The notes beneath the pieces were generated by a model. The model worked only from the letters and a program-made list of their open reading frames with translations. It had not been told where the DNA came from and did no database searches. The translations under genes and the position numbers were made by a program. A stretch of DNA of 64,000 nt from Allobranchiibius sp. CTAmp26 (lineage in GTDB: Bacteria > Actinomycetota > Actinomycetes > Actinomycetales > Dermatophilaceae). Below, piece after piece: positions 25,626-35,935 of this stretch (position 1 is its first letter; the number at the start of each line of letters is the position of its first letter). Location of the stretch: contig NZ_JAGEKR010000016.1 of the NCBI RefSeq assembly GCF_017565405.1, positions 234,467 through 298,466 of the forward strand. The letters are read 5' to 3'.

Positions 25626-25643
25626 GGGCACCTCCCGGTGCCC
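25626..25643 (+). other. Hairpin just before the ssb ribosome site
   Basis: GGGCACC-TCCC-GGTGCCC, a perfect 7-bp stem ending 4 nt before the GAAGGGAG ribosome site of the ssb gene. It may be a short terminator for the GTPase operon or affect ssb translation. Confidence 0.35.
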
Positions 25644-25659
25644 TGCGAAGGGAGTGGGG

Positions 25660-26136
25660 ATGAACGAAGTGGAGATCACGTTGACCGGGAACGTCTCGCT
25701 GGACCCGCAACGGCATCAGACCAGGTCCGGTGACAACTTCCTGTCCTTCCGGGTCGCGGTCAACGAACGCCGCTACGACCAGGCGTCCGGCGGCTACATC
25801 GACGGGACGGCGAGCTCCTACCGGGTCGTCGCCTGGAAGCAGCTGGGCCGACATCTGCACGGGTGCCTGCGCAAGGGCGATCCGGTGATCGTGCGCGGTG
25901 TGCTGCGCATCAACGAGTGGACCGCGACCAACGGGCAGGCACGCTCCACGCCGGAGGTCACGGCGTACCACGTGGGCCACGACCTCGCGTTCGGCGAGGG
26001 CAGTTTCCGGCGGGTGAGTCGCTCCGCGCCGACGGGAGTCAGTCCCGTGGGCCGGGAAGCGGAGGCATCGGAGGCGGTTCCGCCTGCGGCCGGGACCGAC
26101 GACGACGGCTCGGGAGGTTCGCAGTCCGCCGCTTGA
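25660..26136 (+). CDS. Single-stranded DNA-binding protein paralogue (SsbB type)
   Basis: A 158-residue OB-fold protein: ITLTGNVSLDPQRHQTRSGDNFLSFRVAVNER, then SYRVVAWKQLGRHLHGCLRKGDPVIVRG. The C-terminus ends GSGGSQSAA and lacks the acidic DDDIPF tip through which replicative SSB recruits partner proteins. It is therefore a second SSB, not the replication protein. The same ssb-ettA neighbourhood occurs in M. tuberculosis (Rv2478c/Rv2477c). A good GAAGGGAG site precedes the ATG. It probably acts in a special context such as recombination or stress. Confidence 0.85.
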   Translation: MNEVEITLTGNVSLDPQRHQTRSGDNFLSFRVAVNERRYDQASGGYIDGTASSYRVVAWKQLGRHLHGCLRKGDPVIVRGVLRINEWTATNGQARSTPEVTAYHVGHDLAFGEGSFRRVSRSAPTGVSPVGREAEASEAVPPAAGTDDDGSGGSQSAA

Positions 26137-26171
26137 CCACCGGCCGATTCGGTCGCAGTGCGCGCCGCGAC

Positions 26172-26177
26172 TAGCCT
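26172..26177 (+). promoter_or_regulatory. -10 box, leaderless promoter of ettA
   Basis: TAGCCT lies 7 nt before the ATG at 26185. Confidence 0.45.
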
Positions 26178-26184
26178 TCCGGGC

Positions 26185-27867
<1,683 letters not shown>

Positions 27868-27886
27868 GCAGACACCGACCCCGCCG

Positions 27887-27955
27887 TCGGGGGGTAGGCA
27901 CATGGTCGAGGGGTGCGGTAATTGCCCCACCCCTCGACCATTTCTGCACCCCCGA
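27887..27955. repeat. 69-nt nested dyad element between convergent genes
   Basis: Outer arms TCGGGGG (27887) and CCCCCGA (27949-27955); inner arms ATGGTCGAGGGGTG (27902-27915) and CACCCCTCGACCAT (27928-27941), a perfect 14-bp stem with a 12-nt loop. It may act as a terminator for both genes. Confidence 0.8.
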
Positions 27956-27960
27956 TGGGG

Positions 27961-28557
27961 TCAGCGGTGACGCAGGCGGTGCTCCAGGCCGTTCCTCACC
28001 GACGGCCACTCGTGCGCGAGCACTGAGTAGACGACCGTGTCGCGCAGGGCGCCGGTGCGCTCGCGCTTGTCGGCGCGCAGGACCCCGTCCCGTCGGGCGC
28101 CGAGCCGCTCGATGGCCGCCTGCGACTGGTGATTCATCCAGCTGGTCTCGAAGCGCACGCATTCCACGCCCAGCGTCTCGAACGCGTGGCTCATCAGCAG
28201 CAGCTTGCTCTCGGGGTTGCTGCCGGTGCCGTGGGCCGACGCGCGGTTCCAGGTGTAGCCGATCGACACGCGCGGCACGTCGAGCTGGATGTCGTAGAAC
28301 GTCGTGCCGCCGAGGACGGCGCCGTCGGACTGCCGGATCGTGGTGAACGGCAGCATGAACCCGCTCGCCTGCAGGTCGAGACGGTGCTGCACGTCGGAGG
28401 CCATATCGTCCGGGCTCGCGATGCTGGTGTACCAGCGGTCGTACATTTGCCCGTCCTCGGACGCCTCGACGAGCCCAGCGAGGTGGTCGGGGGAGAGCGG
28501 TTCGAGTCGCACGAGGCGCCCGGTCAGCGTGATGGGGTCGAGTCGTCCGGCGGCCAT
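27961..28557 (-). CDS. GNAT acetyltransferase, RimJ/RimL type
   Basis: A 198-residue N-acetyltransferase: TGRLVRLEPLSPDHLAGLVEA at the start, the acetyl-CoA segment around HGTGSNPESKLLLMSHAFE and the conserved NHQSQAAIERLGARRDGVLR near the C-terminus. It resembles actinobacterial proteins acetylating ribosomal proteins or small molecules; the target is unknown. It is convergent with ettA across the dyad element. Its upstream region separates it from tesB by only 43 bp, where tesB ends, so the two may be one minus-strand unit. Confidence 0.85.
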   Translation of the reverse strand: MAAGRLDPITLTGRLVRLEPLSPDHLAGLVEASEDGQMYDRWYTSIASPDDMASDVQHRLDLQASGFMLPFTTIRQSDGAVLGGTTFYDIQLDVPRVSIGYTWNRASAHGTGSNPESKLLLMSHAFETLGVECVRFETSWMNHQSQAAIERLGARRDGVLRADKRERTGALRDTVVYSVLAHEWPSVRNGLEHRLRHR

Positions 28558-28600
28558 GCCGATCAGCCTGGCAGAGGAAGGATCCGCGCGACCGCAGGGG

Positions 28601-29569
28601 TCACTCAGGCCGCGGTTTGACCCGCACCATGCCTTCCTGGGCGACCGAGCAGATCAACGTGCCGTCGACACCGAAGAGCTTGCCGAGGCCGAGACCGCGC
28701 CCGCCGGAGGCCGACGGGGACTCCTGCTCGTAGAGCACCCAGTCGTCGATCCGACCAGGCCGGTGGAACCACATGGCGTGGTCCAGCGACGCCGGCCGCA
28801 GCCCGGGGGAGGACCAGACCAGACCGTGGCGGCGCAGCACCGATTCCAGCAGCGAGTAGTCCGAGGCGTAGGCGAAGACGGCGGCATGCAGCAACGGGTC
28901 GTCCGGAAGCTCGCGTAACGACTTCATCCACACCATCTGGTGGGCCGAACGTTGCCGGCTGGGGTGGATGTACAGCGCGCCCTCGACGTTGCGGACATCG
29001 AGCGCTCGGCGACGCCAGTGATGTGCGGACGGGTGGTCGATGCCCTGCAACTCCTGCTCGGTGGTCCAGACCCGCTCCGGGTCCGGCGCCGACGGCATCT
29101 CCGCCTGATGGTCCAGTCCGTCGGCCGGCCGTTGGAAGGACAGCGTCGCGGACAGGATCGTGTTGCCGTACTGCATGGCGTGCACGCGGCGCACCGAGAA
29201 GGAATTGCCGTCGCGCAGGTTCTCCACGGCGAAGCGGATCGGGTGGGTGGAGTCGCCGGGACGCACGAAATAGGCGTGCAGCGAGTGGATCTGGCGATCC
29301 TGCGGGGTGCTGCGACCGGCAGCGATGACGCTCTGGGCCAGCACCTGGCCGCCGAACGCGCGGCCGTGCGGGGTGACCTGGCTGCGCCCCACGAAGACGT
29401 CGAGCGTGCGCTCGGACAGGTCAGCCTCGTCCTCTGCCTCCGGCGCCGTCTCGGGCCGGAAGCTGGCCGTGCCCACCGGTTTCAGGTCGAGCACCTCGAG
29501 CAGTGACCCGACGGGGTCCTGCTCGGCCTGCTCTACTCCGATGGCACTGAGTTCGTCGGCGTCGGTCAC
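28601..29569 (-). CDS. tesB: Acyl-CoA thioesterase II
   Basis: Hydrolyses acyl-CoA to free fatty acid and CoA (322 residues). Double-hotdog fold: GRSQVTPHGRAFGGQVLAQ and SLHAYFVRPGD in the first half, ASLDHAMWFHRP with the catalytic Asp in the second, ending GTLICSVAQEGMVR. The GTG at 29569 was chosen because TAGAGT lies exactly 7 nt upstream; an in-frame ATG at 29608 would leave only 15 nt to the divergent gene start and has no promoter-like sequence. It is divergent from another hotdog thioesterase. Confidence 0.93.
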   Translation of the reverse strand: MTDADELSAIGVEQAEQDPVGSLLEVLDLKPVGTASFRPETAPEAEDEADLSERTLDVFVGRSQVTPHGRAFGGQVLAQSVIAAGRSTPQDRQIHSLHAYFVRPGDSTHPIRFAVENLRDGNSFSVRRVHAMQYGNTILSATLSFQRPADGLDHQAEMPSAPDPERVWTTEQELQGIDHPSAHHWRRRALDVRNVEGALYIHPSRQRSAHQMVWMKSLRELPDDPLLHAAVFAYASDYSLLESVLRRHGLVWSSPGLRPASLDHAMWFHRPGRIDDWVLYEQESPSASGGRGLGLGKLFGVDGTLICSVAQEGMVRVKPRPE

Positions 29570-29576
29570 CCGGGTG

Positions 29577-29582
29577 ACTCTA
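29577..29582 (-). promoter_or_regulatory. -10 box, leaderless promoter of tesB
   Basis: TAGAGT on the minus strand lies 7 nt before the GTG at 29569. Confidence 0.45.
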
Positions 29583-29623
29583 CCCAGCGGCTCGCAGCCG
29601 ACCGGCATACGGATAATCGTCGT

Positions 29624-30082
29624 ATGCCGAACCCCCTCTTCCACGTCAGCGTGCCCCTGCGCTGGTCCGATATGGACGCCCTGCGCCACGTGAACAACGT
29701 GCAGTTCCTGCGTCTGCTGGAGGAGGCGCGCATCCTCGCCTTCGACCAGTGGTTCGACGGTTCGGACGAGGCTCACGAGCGGCCCCGGCTCCTGATCGCG
29801 CGCGCCGAGATCGACTACCTGCGTCAGTTGCACTACCGGCGCGAGCCGATCTGCATCACGACCTGGGTGACGCGGATCGCGGGTGCCTCGTTCGACCTCG
29901 GCTATGAAGTGCGCGAAACCCCCGAGAGCACAGAGGTGTTCGCGTCCGCCGAGACGACACAGGTCGCGTTCGACATGGAGACCCAGCGGCCCACCCGGTT
30001 GACCGCCAGCGCCCGCGAGATCCTGCAGCAGTACGCCGGTCCGCCCGTCGCGCTGAAGCGTCGACCCGTCGATCACGCGTGA
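29624..30082 (+). CDS. 4HBT-type acyl-CoA thioesterase
   Basis: A 152-residue single-hotdog protein with the 4-hydroxybenzoyl-CoA thioesterase motif RWSDMDALRHVNNVQFLRLLEEAR (active-site Asp at the start). The mid segment ITTWVTRIAGASFDLGYEV and the basic C-terminus are typical. It corresponds by position to M. tuberculosis Rv2475c. It overlaps the next gene by 4 nt (GTGA). The acyl substrate is unknown. Confidence 0.87.
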   Translation: MPNPLFHVSVPLRWSDMDALRHVNNVQFLRLLEEARILAFDQWFDGSDEAHERPRLLIARAEIDYLRQLHYRREPICITTWVTRIAGASFDLGYEVRETPESTEVFASAETTQVAFDMETQRPTRLTASAREILQQYAGPPVALKRRPVDHA

Positions 30083-30726
30083 CGGTGGACCCCAACCCCG
30101 TCGTGCAGCTGGCGGACGAGCAGACCCGCTCCGATCTGGCCACCTTCTGCGCGCGGGCGCGGGCGCTGGACGCCGACGGCGCCGTGCGTCTGCAGGCCGG
30201 AGGGGCCTCCCTGGCGGTGTGGGTGGGCGTGCAGTCCTCCCGCGAACTGTCCGGTCAGGGCACCACGCTCGGGTTGCGGGTGCTTGCGTTGTCCGAGGCC
30301 GCGCAGGTGGACACCGTCGTGCCGGTGGCGGCCGTCGGTGACCGGCTCGCCCGGCAGCCCTCCAGCACGCGCCTGGACATCCCGCCGCAGGAGGTGCGCG
30401 CGTCGTGGGCCTCGGTGAGCCCGCCGCGCGGCGGATGGTCGCCGGCCGGTTCGGTGGCGGTCACCGAGCTTCGCGAGATCGCTCAGCACGGCATCGCGGA
30501 GATCGCGCAGGGTGTGCCGACCGGCTCGGGCGCGGCGGCGGTGGAGGATCTGCGACGGCGCGTGTGGGGCCGGCCGCTGCCGGGCGAGCGCGCGGAGACA
30601 CTGCCCGGGTCGGTGGCGTTCGCGGCGTACGCGCTGGGGTTCCTGGTCGGGGACAGCGCACAGGTGTTCACCGCGGGGCGCTGGCACAGGGTGACCACGC
30701 CCGCCGGTCACGTCCTCTGCCGTTAG
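30079..30726 (+). CDS. Conserved actinobacterial protein of unknown function (Rv2474c position)
   Basis: A 215-residue protein with no domain I recognise. It starts with a helical region LADEQTRSDLATFCARARALD, then an Ala/Val-rich beta-like part and a C-terminal AFAAYALGFLVG. No signal peptide or clear membrane helix. GTG start inside the stop of the hotdog thioesterase gene implies coupling. It occupies the position of Rv2474c between the thioesterase and alpha-glucosidase genes. Its stop overlaps the convergent alpha-glucosidase stop by 4 nt. Confidence 0.7.
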   Translation: MTVDPNPVVQLADEQTRSDLATFCARARALDADGAVRLQAGGASLAVWVGVQSSRELSGQGTTLGLRVLALSEAAQVDTVVPVAAVGDRLARQPSSTRLDIPPQEVRASWASVSPPRGGWSPAGSVAVTELREIAQHGIAEIAQGVPTGSGAAAVEDLRRRVWGRPLPGERAETLPGSVAFAAYALGFLVGDSAQVFTAGRWHRVTTPAGHVLCR

Positions 30727-32399
30727 GCGTCGCGGGTCGTCCACACGGTCGTGTCGACCGGCACCGCATGGTCCTGCAGCGGGCCGCTGGCGACGACGAC
30801 CGACCACCCGGTGGGTACGGGGTAGGGCGTCGGCCCGAAGTTGGTGATCGACCGCACCGGGCCGTTGTCGAAGACCAGCACGTCGGGTTCCGCAACGACC
30901 CACTGCAGTTCCCCGATGGCCAGGGCGTGCGCGCGACGCAGTCGCAGCAGGCTTCGGTAGAGCTCCAGTGTCGAATCCGCCACTCCCACCTGCTGATCCA
31001 CCGCCAGCTCTGCGTACGACGGGGGCTGCGGCAGCCACAGCTCACCGGTGTCGTTGAAGCCGTCCGCAGGTGCTTCCTTCTCCCAGGGCATCGGCACGCG
31101 GCATCCGTCACGCCCCTTGTCCTGGTGCTGGGTGCGGGCGTACGTCGGATCCTGTCGCGCCTCGTCCGGCATCGTGGTGTGGTCGGGCAGCCCGAGCTCC
31201 TCACCCTGGTAGAGGTAGGCACCCCCGGGCAGCGCGAGCATCAGGGTGCTGGCCGCCCGCGCCCGCCGCAGGCCGAGCTCCGCGTCGGGTTGCGGGTCGT
31301 CGGCGCCGATGCCGTTGAGCTTCTCCGCGCCGGCCGGCAGCCCGAGCCGAGTCGCGTGACGGACCACGTCGTGGTTGGACAGTACCCAGGTCGTCGGCGC
31401 GCCGACGGCGGCGTTCGCGTCCGACGTACGGTCGATGACCTCGCGCAGCTCCGTTGCGTTCCAGGGGCTTTCGAGGAATTCGAAGTTGAACGCCTGATGG
31501 AACTCGTCGGGTCGCACGTACTTGGCGAGGTTCTCCGCCGGCACGACCCACGCCTCCGCGCACATCATCCGGCCGTCCCCGTGGCCGTCGTCGGTGGTCG
31601 CGTCCGCGACGTCGTAGGAGTCCAGGACGGCGCGCCAGGAGCGGTAGATCTCGTGCACCCCGGGCTGGTCCCACATCGGCGCGCGTTCCTGCTGGCGGCC
31701 GTCGGCCATGTGCATGGCGCCGTCCCAGTCCGGCAGGCCGGGCACCTTGGCCAGGCCGTGCGCGACGTCGACGCGGAAGCCGTCCACGCCCCGGTCGAGC
31801 CAGAAACGCAGGACGCGCTCGAACTCCTCGCGCACCTGCGTGTTGTCCCAGTTGAGATCGGGTTGTTTGCGGTCGAAGAGGTGCAGATACCACTGGCCGG
31901 GCGATCCGTCGGCCTCGGTGACGCGTTCCCACGCCGGGCCGCCGAACATGCTCTGCCAGTTGTTCGGGGGCTCGGCTCCGTTCATGCCGCGGCCGTCGCG
32001 GAACATGTAGCGGTCCCGCTCGGGTGAGCCCGGTGCTGCTGCCAGAGCGGCCACGAACCACACGTGTTCGTCGGAGGTGTGATTGGGCACCAGGTCGACC
32101 ACGAGCTTCATGCCCAGGTCGTGCGCGGTGGTGACGAGCCGCTCGGCGTCCGAGAGGTCGCCGAAGAGCGGGTCGACGTCGTAGTAGTCGGCGACGTCGT
32201 AGCCGGCGTCGGCCTGCGGCGAGGTGTAGAACGGCGAGAGCCACACCGCATCGACGCCCAGCTCGCGCAGATAGGGCAGGCGCCGCACGATGCCCGGCAG
32301 GTCGCCGATCCCGTTGCCGTCGGCGTCGGCCCACGACCGCGGGTAGATCTGGTAGATGACGGCGGTCCGCCACCAGGGCTGAGTCTTACTCTGCGTCAA
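30723..32399 (-). CDS. Alpha-glucosidase / oligo-1,6-glucosidase (GH13)
   Basis: Cytoplasmic retaining alpha-glucosidase of the GH13 family (558 residues). The four conserved regions are present: DLVPNHTSDEH, GFRVDVAHGLAKV (nucleophile Asp), CAEAWVVP (general acid Glu) and VLSNHDVVRH. It hydrolyses maltose, maltodextrin or trehalose-like sugars; linkage specificity cannot be read. It overlaps the upstream globin gene by 14 nt. In M. tuberculosis aglA (Rv2471) also sits next to glbO. Together with malQ it suggests local alpha-glucan breakdown. Confidence 0.92.
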   Translation of the reverse strand: MTQSKTQPWWRTAVIYQIYPRSWADADGNGIGDLPGIVRRLPYLRELGVDAVWLSPFYTSPQADAGYDVADYYDVDPLFGDLSDAERLVTTAHDLGMKLVVDLVPNHTSDEHVWFVAALAAAPGSPERDRYMFRDGRGMNGAEPPNNWQSMFGGPAWERVTEADGSPGQWYLHLFDRKQPDLNWDNTQVREEFERVLRFWLDRGVDGFRVDVAHGLAKVPGLPDWDGAMHMADGRQQERAPMWDQPGVHEIYRSWRAVLDSYDVADATTDDGHGDGRMMCAEAWVVPAENLAKYVRPDEFHQAFNFEFLESPWNATELREVIDRTSDANAAVGAPTTWVLSNHDVVRHATRLGLPAGAEKLNGIGADDPQPDAELGLRRARAASTLMLALPGGAYLYQGEELGLPDHTTMPDEARQDPTYARTQHQDKGRDGCRVPMPWEKEAPADGFNDTGELWLPQPPSYAELAVDQQVGVADSTLELYRSLLRLRRAHALAIGELQWVVAEPDVLVFDNGPVRSITNFGPTPYPVPTGWSVVVASGPLQDHAVPVDTTVWTTRDA

Positions 32400-32805
32400 G
32401 GGAATTCACCAGGGAGTAGGCCGCTCGCGTGAGGTAGTCGCGCAGCAGGAGGTCGTGGGTCTGGTCGAGGTCGAGCGTGTCGACGGCGGCCATCATGTGC
32501 AGGATCCAGCGGTCGCGCTGGGCCGGTGTGACGCTGAACGGCATGTGCCGCATCCTCAGACGGGGGTGGCCGCGCTCTTCGCTGTACATCGTGGGGCCGC
32601 CCCAGTACTGCTCGAGGAACCCGCGCAGGCGGTCCTCCGCAGGCCCGAGATCCTCCTCGGGGTAGAGCGCGCGCAACGGCGGGTCGGACGCGACCCCGCG
32701 GTAGAACTCGTGCACGAGTCTGGCGAAGGTCTCATGCCCTCCCACCTGCGCGTAGAAGGTCTGCGGATCCGGGTCGGGCATGTTCTGCAGTCTGTCAGCC
32801 GGCAT
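32386..32805 (-). CDS. glbO: Truncated hemoglobin, group II (trHbO)
   Basis: A 139-residue globin with 2/2 fold. The segment YAQVGGHETFARLVHEFY and the heme-binding region RLRMRHMPFSVTPAQRDRW with the proximal His are typical of group II, which bind oxygen tightly and support respiration or NO detoxification. Residues LEQYWGGPTMYSEE are also conserved. The ATG at 32805 overlaps the mscS stop (TGATG); a second ATG at 32781 would give the usual 131 residues. Order glbO-aglA matches M. tuberculosis Rv2470/Rv2471. Confidence 0.93.
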   Translation of the reverse strand: MPADRLQNMPDPDPQTFYAQVGGHETFARLVHEFYRGVASDPPLRALYPEEDLGPAEDRLRGFLEQYWGGPTMYSEERGHPRLRMRHMPFSVTPAQRDRWILHMMAAVDTLDLDQTHDLLLRDYLTRAAYSLVNSLDAE

Positions 32806-33719
32806 CAGTTCGGCGGGACGGTGGTGTACGGCGGCAGGTGAGGCGCGGCGATGCCCGCGGCGTCCAGCGCGACCTTGGCGCGCTCGCGGATCTCGCGCGA
32901 CACGGCGTACTGCTCGCCCGGCACGCACTTGGCGATGATCCGCAGGGTGACGCTCCCGCCGGTCACCGACTCCACCCCGGCCACCACCGGTGTCTCCAAC
33001 AGTTTCTCCTTCCAGGGAGATTCGTCGTCGACCAGCTCGGTCACCTCTCGCAGCGTGCTGAGCGCCTTCTCCACGCTCTGGTCGTAGGCGATGGGCAGGT
33101 CGACCGTGGTGGTCGCCCAGCCCTGCGACTTGTTGCCGATCCGCAGGATCTCGCCGTTGCGCACGTACCAGACCACCCCGTCGGCGTCGCGCACGCGCGT
33201 GATGCGCAGGGTCACCTCTTCGACCGTGCCGATGGCCTGACCGGTGTCGATGACGTCGCCGACGCCGTACTGGTCCTCCATGATCATGAAGATCCCGGAC
33301 AGGAAGTCGCGCACCAGGCTTTGTGCTCCGAAGCCGAGCGCGACCCCGCCGACGCCGGCGGACGCGAGGAGGGGAGCCAGCGGTACGCCGAGCTCGGCCA
33401 TCACCATCATCGCGGCGATGCCGTAGATCACCAGGGTCGACACCGAGCGCAGCAGCGACCCGGTGGTCGCCGCCCGCTGCTTGCGCCGCTCGGTGTCCAG
33501 GCCCGCGGCCTGCCGGATGACCCGGCCGGCCCGTCGGGTCGCCACCGTGCGCTCGCGGGCACGGGTCTCCATCACCTCGACGGCCCGGCGGATGGCCCGG
33601 TGCACCAGCCAGCGCAGCACCATCGCACCGATCACGATGCCCGCGATGGTGATGGGGGTGCCGAGCAGTAGTCCCCAGCCGCTGCGGTCGCCGTTGGTCA
33701 CGAAGTGCACAAATGCCAT
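32805..33719 (-). CDS. Small-conductance mechanosensitive channel, MscS family
   Basis: A 304-residue channel that releases solutes on hypo-osmotic shock. Four hydrophobic segments lie near residues 15-40, 85-110 and 120-145, with the pore-helix signature ASAGVGGVALGFGAQSLVRDFLSGIF. The MscS beta domain follows (QAIGTVEEVTLRITRVRDADGVVWYVRNGEI) and a C-terminal cytoplasmic vestibule. The ATG at 33719 was chosen over upstream in-frame starts that would overlap the malQ start region. The stop overlaps glbO, so the three minus-strand genes form one unit. Confidence 0.9.
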   Translation of the reverse strand: MAFVHFVTNGDRSGWGLLLGTPITIAGIVIGAMVLRWLVHRAIRRAVEVMETRARERTVATRRAGRVIRQAAGLDTERRKQRAATTGSLLRSVSTLVIYGIAAMMVMAELGVPLAPLLASAGVGGVALGFGAQSLVRDFLSGIFMIMEDQYGVGDVIDTGQAIGTVEEVTLRITRVRDADGVVWYVRNGEILRIGNKSQGWATTTVDLPIAYDQSVEKALSTLREVTELVDDESPWKEKLLETPVVAGVESVTGGSVTLRIIAKCVPGEQYAVSREIRERAKVALDAAGIAAPHLPPYTTVPPN

Positions 33720-33795
33720 GGCCCCCAGTGTGACTGCCCGGGGTCGCCCCACCCAAGTCAGCGGACCAGGGTGGCCGCTCTGCAAGACTGCGGCC

Positions 33796-35910
33796 ATGTC
33801 CGAGGGGTCTCCGCTGGCGCAACTCGCCCGCGCACATGGTGTTGCCACCGAGTATCGGGACTGGAAGGACAACCACGTCACCGTGTCCGACCAGACGATC
33901 AGCTCGGTGCTGACCGCGTTGGGTGTGGACGTGTCGGACGACGCCGCTGTGACCGAGGCGCTGCGAGTGGCTGCGGACGGCAGCTGGCGTCAGGTGCTCC
34001 CGACGGTCGTGGTCGTGCGCAAGGGCACCGAGTCGTGGGTGCCCGTGCATCTCCCGGACGGTGAGAGTCTCTCCGCCCGCATCGAATTGGAAGACGGTGC
34101 GGAGCAGGATGTCGCGCAGGTGGACCACTGGGTCGATCCTCGTGAGATCGAAGGCGCGCTGGTCGGCGAGGCGACCGTGGCGCTGTCGGCGTCCCTGCCC
34201 CTGGGCTACCACCAGCTCGTCGTGCGCACCGGCGAGGAGGAGCACCGTACGACGGTCATCGTCAGCCCCGCGCGGTTGTCGCTGCCGTCGGCGCTGCGGA
34301 CCGACCGGGCCTGGGGACTGCAGGCGCAGCTGTACGGCGTTCGCAGTGCTCGCAGTTGGGGCATCGGCGACGCCGCCGACCTCGCCGAGCTCGGCACCTG
34401 GGCGGCCCGCAACGGCGCCGACTTCGTGCTCGTCAACCCGGTGCACGCCGCCGAGCCGGTCGCGCCGATGGAGCCGTCGCCGTACCTCCCGACGACGCGG
34501 CGGTTCGTGAACCCGATGTACATCCGGGTCGAGGAGGTCCTCGAGATCGGCTACCTGTCGGCGGCCGAGCACCAGTTGGTCGAGTGGCACGGCGACGACG
34601 CGCGGCGGCTCAACAACCTGGAGCAACTCGACCGGGACGGTTGCTGGACGGCCAAGGAAGCAGCGCTGCGGATGCTCTTCCGGGTGCCCCGCACGCATCG
34701 CCGGGTGCGGGAGTTCGAGCAGTTCTGCGCGGACGAGGGCGACGGCCTGGTCGACTACGCCACCTGGTGCGCTCTGGTGCTGGATCGAGGGCTGCCCTGG
34801 CAGGATTGGCCGCAGGAGCTGCAGGATCCGCACTCCGACGCCGTACGCGCCGAGCGTGAGCGCCTGGCCACCGAGGTCGAGTTCCAGTGCTGGCTGCAAT
34901 GGATCGCGCAACGGCAGCTCGCCGACGCGCAGGCCGAGCTGCGCAGCGCGGGCATGGGCGTCGGCGTGGTCGCCGATCTCGCGGTGGGGGTCCACCCGTC
35001 GGGTGCCGACGCGTGGGCGCTCGGCGACGTGCTCGCGCGCGACATCAGCGTCGGTGCGCCGCCGGACGACTACAACCAGCTCGGGCAGGACTGGAGCCAG
35101 CCGCCGTGGCGGCCTAATCGCCTTGCCGAGCAGGCGTATCTGCCCTATCGGGAGATGATCCGCACCGCGCTGGGGATGTCCGGTGGGCTGCGCGTCGACC
35201 ACATCCTCGGCCTCTTCCGGCTCTGGTGGGTGCCGCGTGGGGAGTCGCCCACGAAGGGCACGTACGTGCGGTACGACCACGAGGCGATGGTCGGCATCCT
35301 GGCGCTGGAGGCGCACCGGTCCGGTGCCGTCGTGATCGGTGAGGACCTCGGCACCGTCGAGGGCTGGGTGCGCGACTACCTCGCCGAACGCGGCATCCTC
35401 GGCACCTCGATCCTGTGGTTCGAGCGCGACGCGGACGGCGCGCCGTTGCCGCCGGAGACCTACCGCCAGCTCTGCCTCGCCAGCGTCACGACCCACGACC
35501 TGCCTCCGACGGCCGGCTACCTGCAGGGCGAGCACATCAGCGTCCGGCACAGCCTGGATCTGCTGACCCAGCCGCTGGAGGAGGAGATCGCCCAGGACGA
35601 TGCGCAGCGCGAAGCCGTCCTGTCGGTGCTGCGTCGCCGCGGGCTGCTCGGCGAGCGGTCCTCGATCGAGGACCAGGTCGATGCGCTGCACCGGTTCCTG
35701 ACCTGGTCACCGAGCAAGATGCTCGGGGTGTCGGTCAACGACCTGGCGGGCGACGTACGGACCATCAACCAGCCGGGCACCCACGACGAGTACCCCAACT
35801 GGCGCCTGCCCCTCGCGGACGGTCAGGGCCGGGCGATGAGCCTGGACCAGCTGATGGTGTCGCGTCGAGCCAAACGCCTGATCCGCTGCGTCACCCAGCG
35901 CGAACGCTGA
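33796..35910 (+). CDS. malQ: 4-alpha-glucanotransferase (amylomaltase)
   Basis: Transfers alpha-1,4-glucan segments between maltodextrins (GH77, 704 residues). Conserved blocks: WGLQAQLYGVRSARSWGIGD, NPVHAAEPV, VADLAVGVHPSGAD, GLRVDHILGLFRLWW (nucleophile Asp), VIGEDLGTVE (general acid Glu), TTHDLPPTAGYL and GTHDEYPNWRLP. An N-terminal beta-rich module of about 170 residues precedes the barrel, as in the actinobacterial long form. It is divergent from mscS and functionally matches the nearby alpha-glucosidase. Confidence 0.95.
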   Translation: MSEGSPLAQLARAHGVATEYRDWKDNHVTVSDQTISSVLTALGVDVSDDAAVTEALRVAADGSWRQVLPTVVVVRKGTESWVPVHLPDGESLSARIELEDGAEQDVAQVDHWVDPREIEGALVGEATVALSASLPLGYHQLVVRTGEEEHRTTVIVSPARLSLPSALRTDRAWGLQAQLYGVRSARSWGIGDAADLAELGTWAARNGADFVLVNPVHAAEPVAPMEPSPYLPTTRRFVNPMYIRVEEVLEIGYLSAAEHQLVEWHGDDARRLNNLEQLDRDGCWTAKEAALRMLFRVPRTHRRVREFEQFCADEGDGLVDYATWCALVLDRGLPWQDWPQELQDPHSDAVRAERERLATEVEFQCWLQWIAQRQLADAQAELRSAGMGVGVVADLAVGVHPSGADAWALGDVLARDISVGAPPDDYNQLGQDWSQPPWRPNRLAEQAYLPYREMIRTALGMSGGLRVDHILGLFRLWWVPRGESPTKGTYVRYDHEAMVGILALEAHRSGAVVIGEDLGTVEGWVRDYLAERGILGTSILWFERDADGAPLPPETYRQLCLASVTTHDLPPTAGYLQGEHISVRHSLDLLTQPLEEEIAQDDAQREAVLSVLRRRGLLGERSSIEDQVDALHRFLTWSPSKMLGVSVNDLAGDVRTINQPGTHDEYPNWRLPLADGQGRAMSLDQLMVSRRAKRLIRCVTQRER

Positions 35911-35935
35911 CCCGCCCCGCGATCCGTCGTCGTAC

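Noticed and set aside
29569..29608. ATG at 29608 as the tesB start
   Set aside because: It leaves 15 nt to the divergent gene, has no ribosome site or -10, whereas GTG at 29569 has TAGAGT 7 nt upstream.
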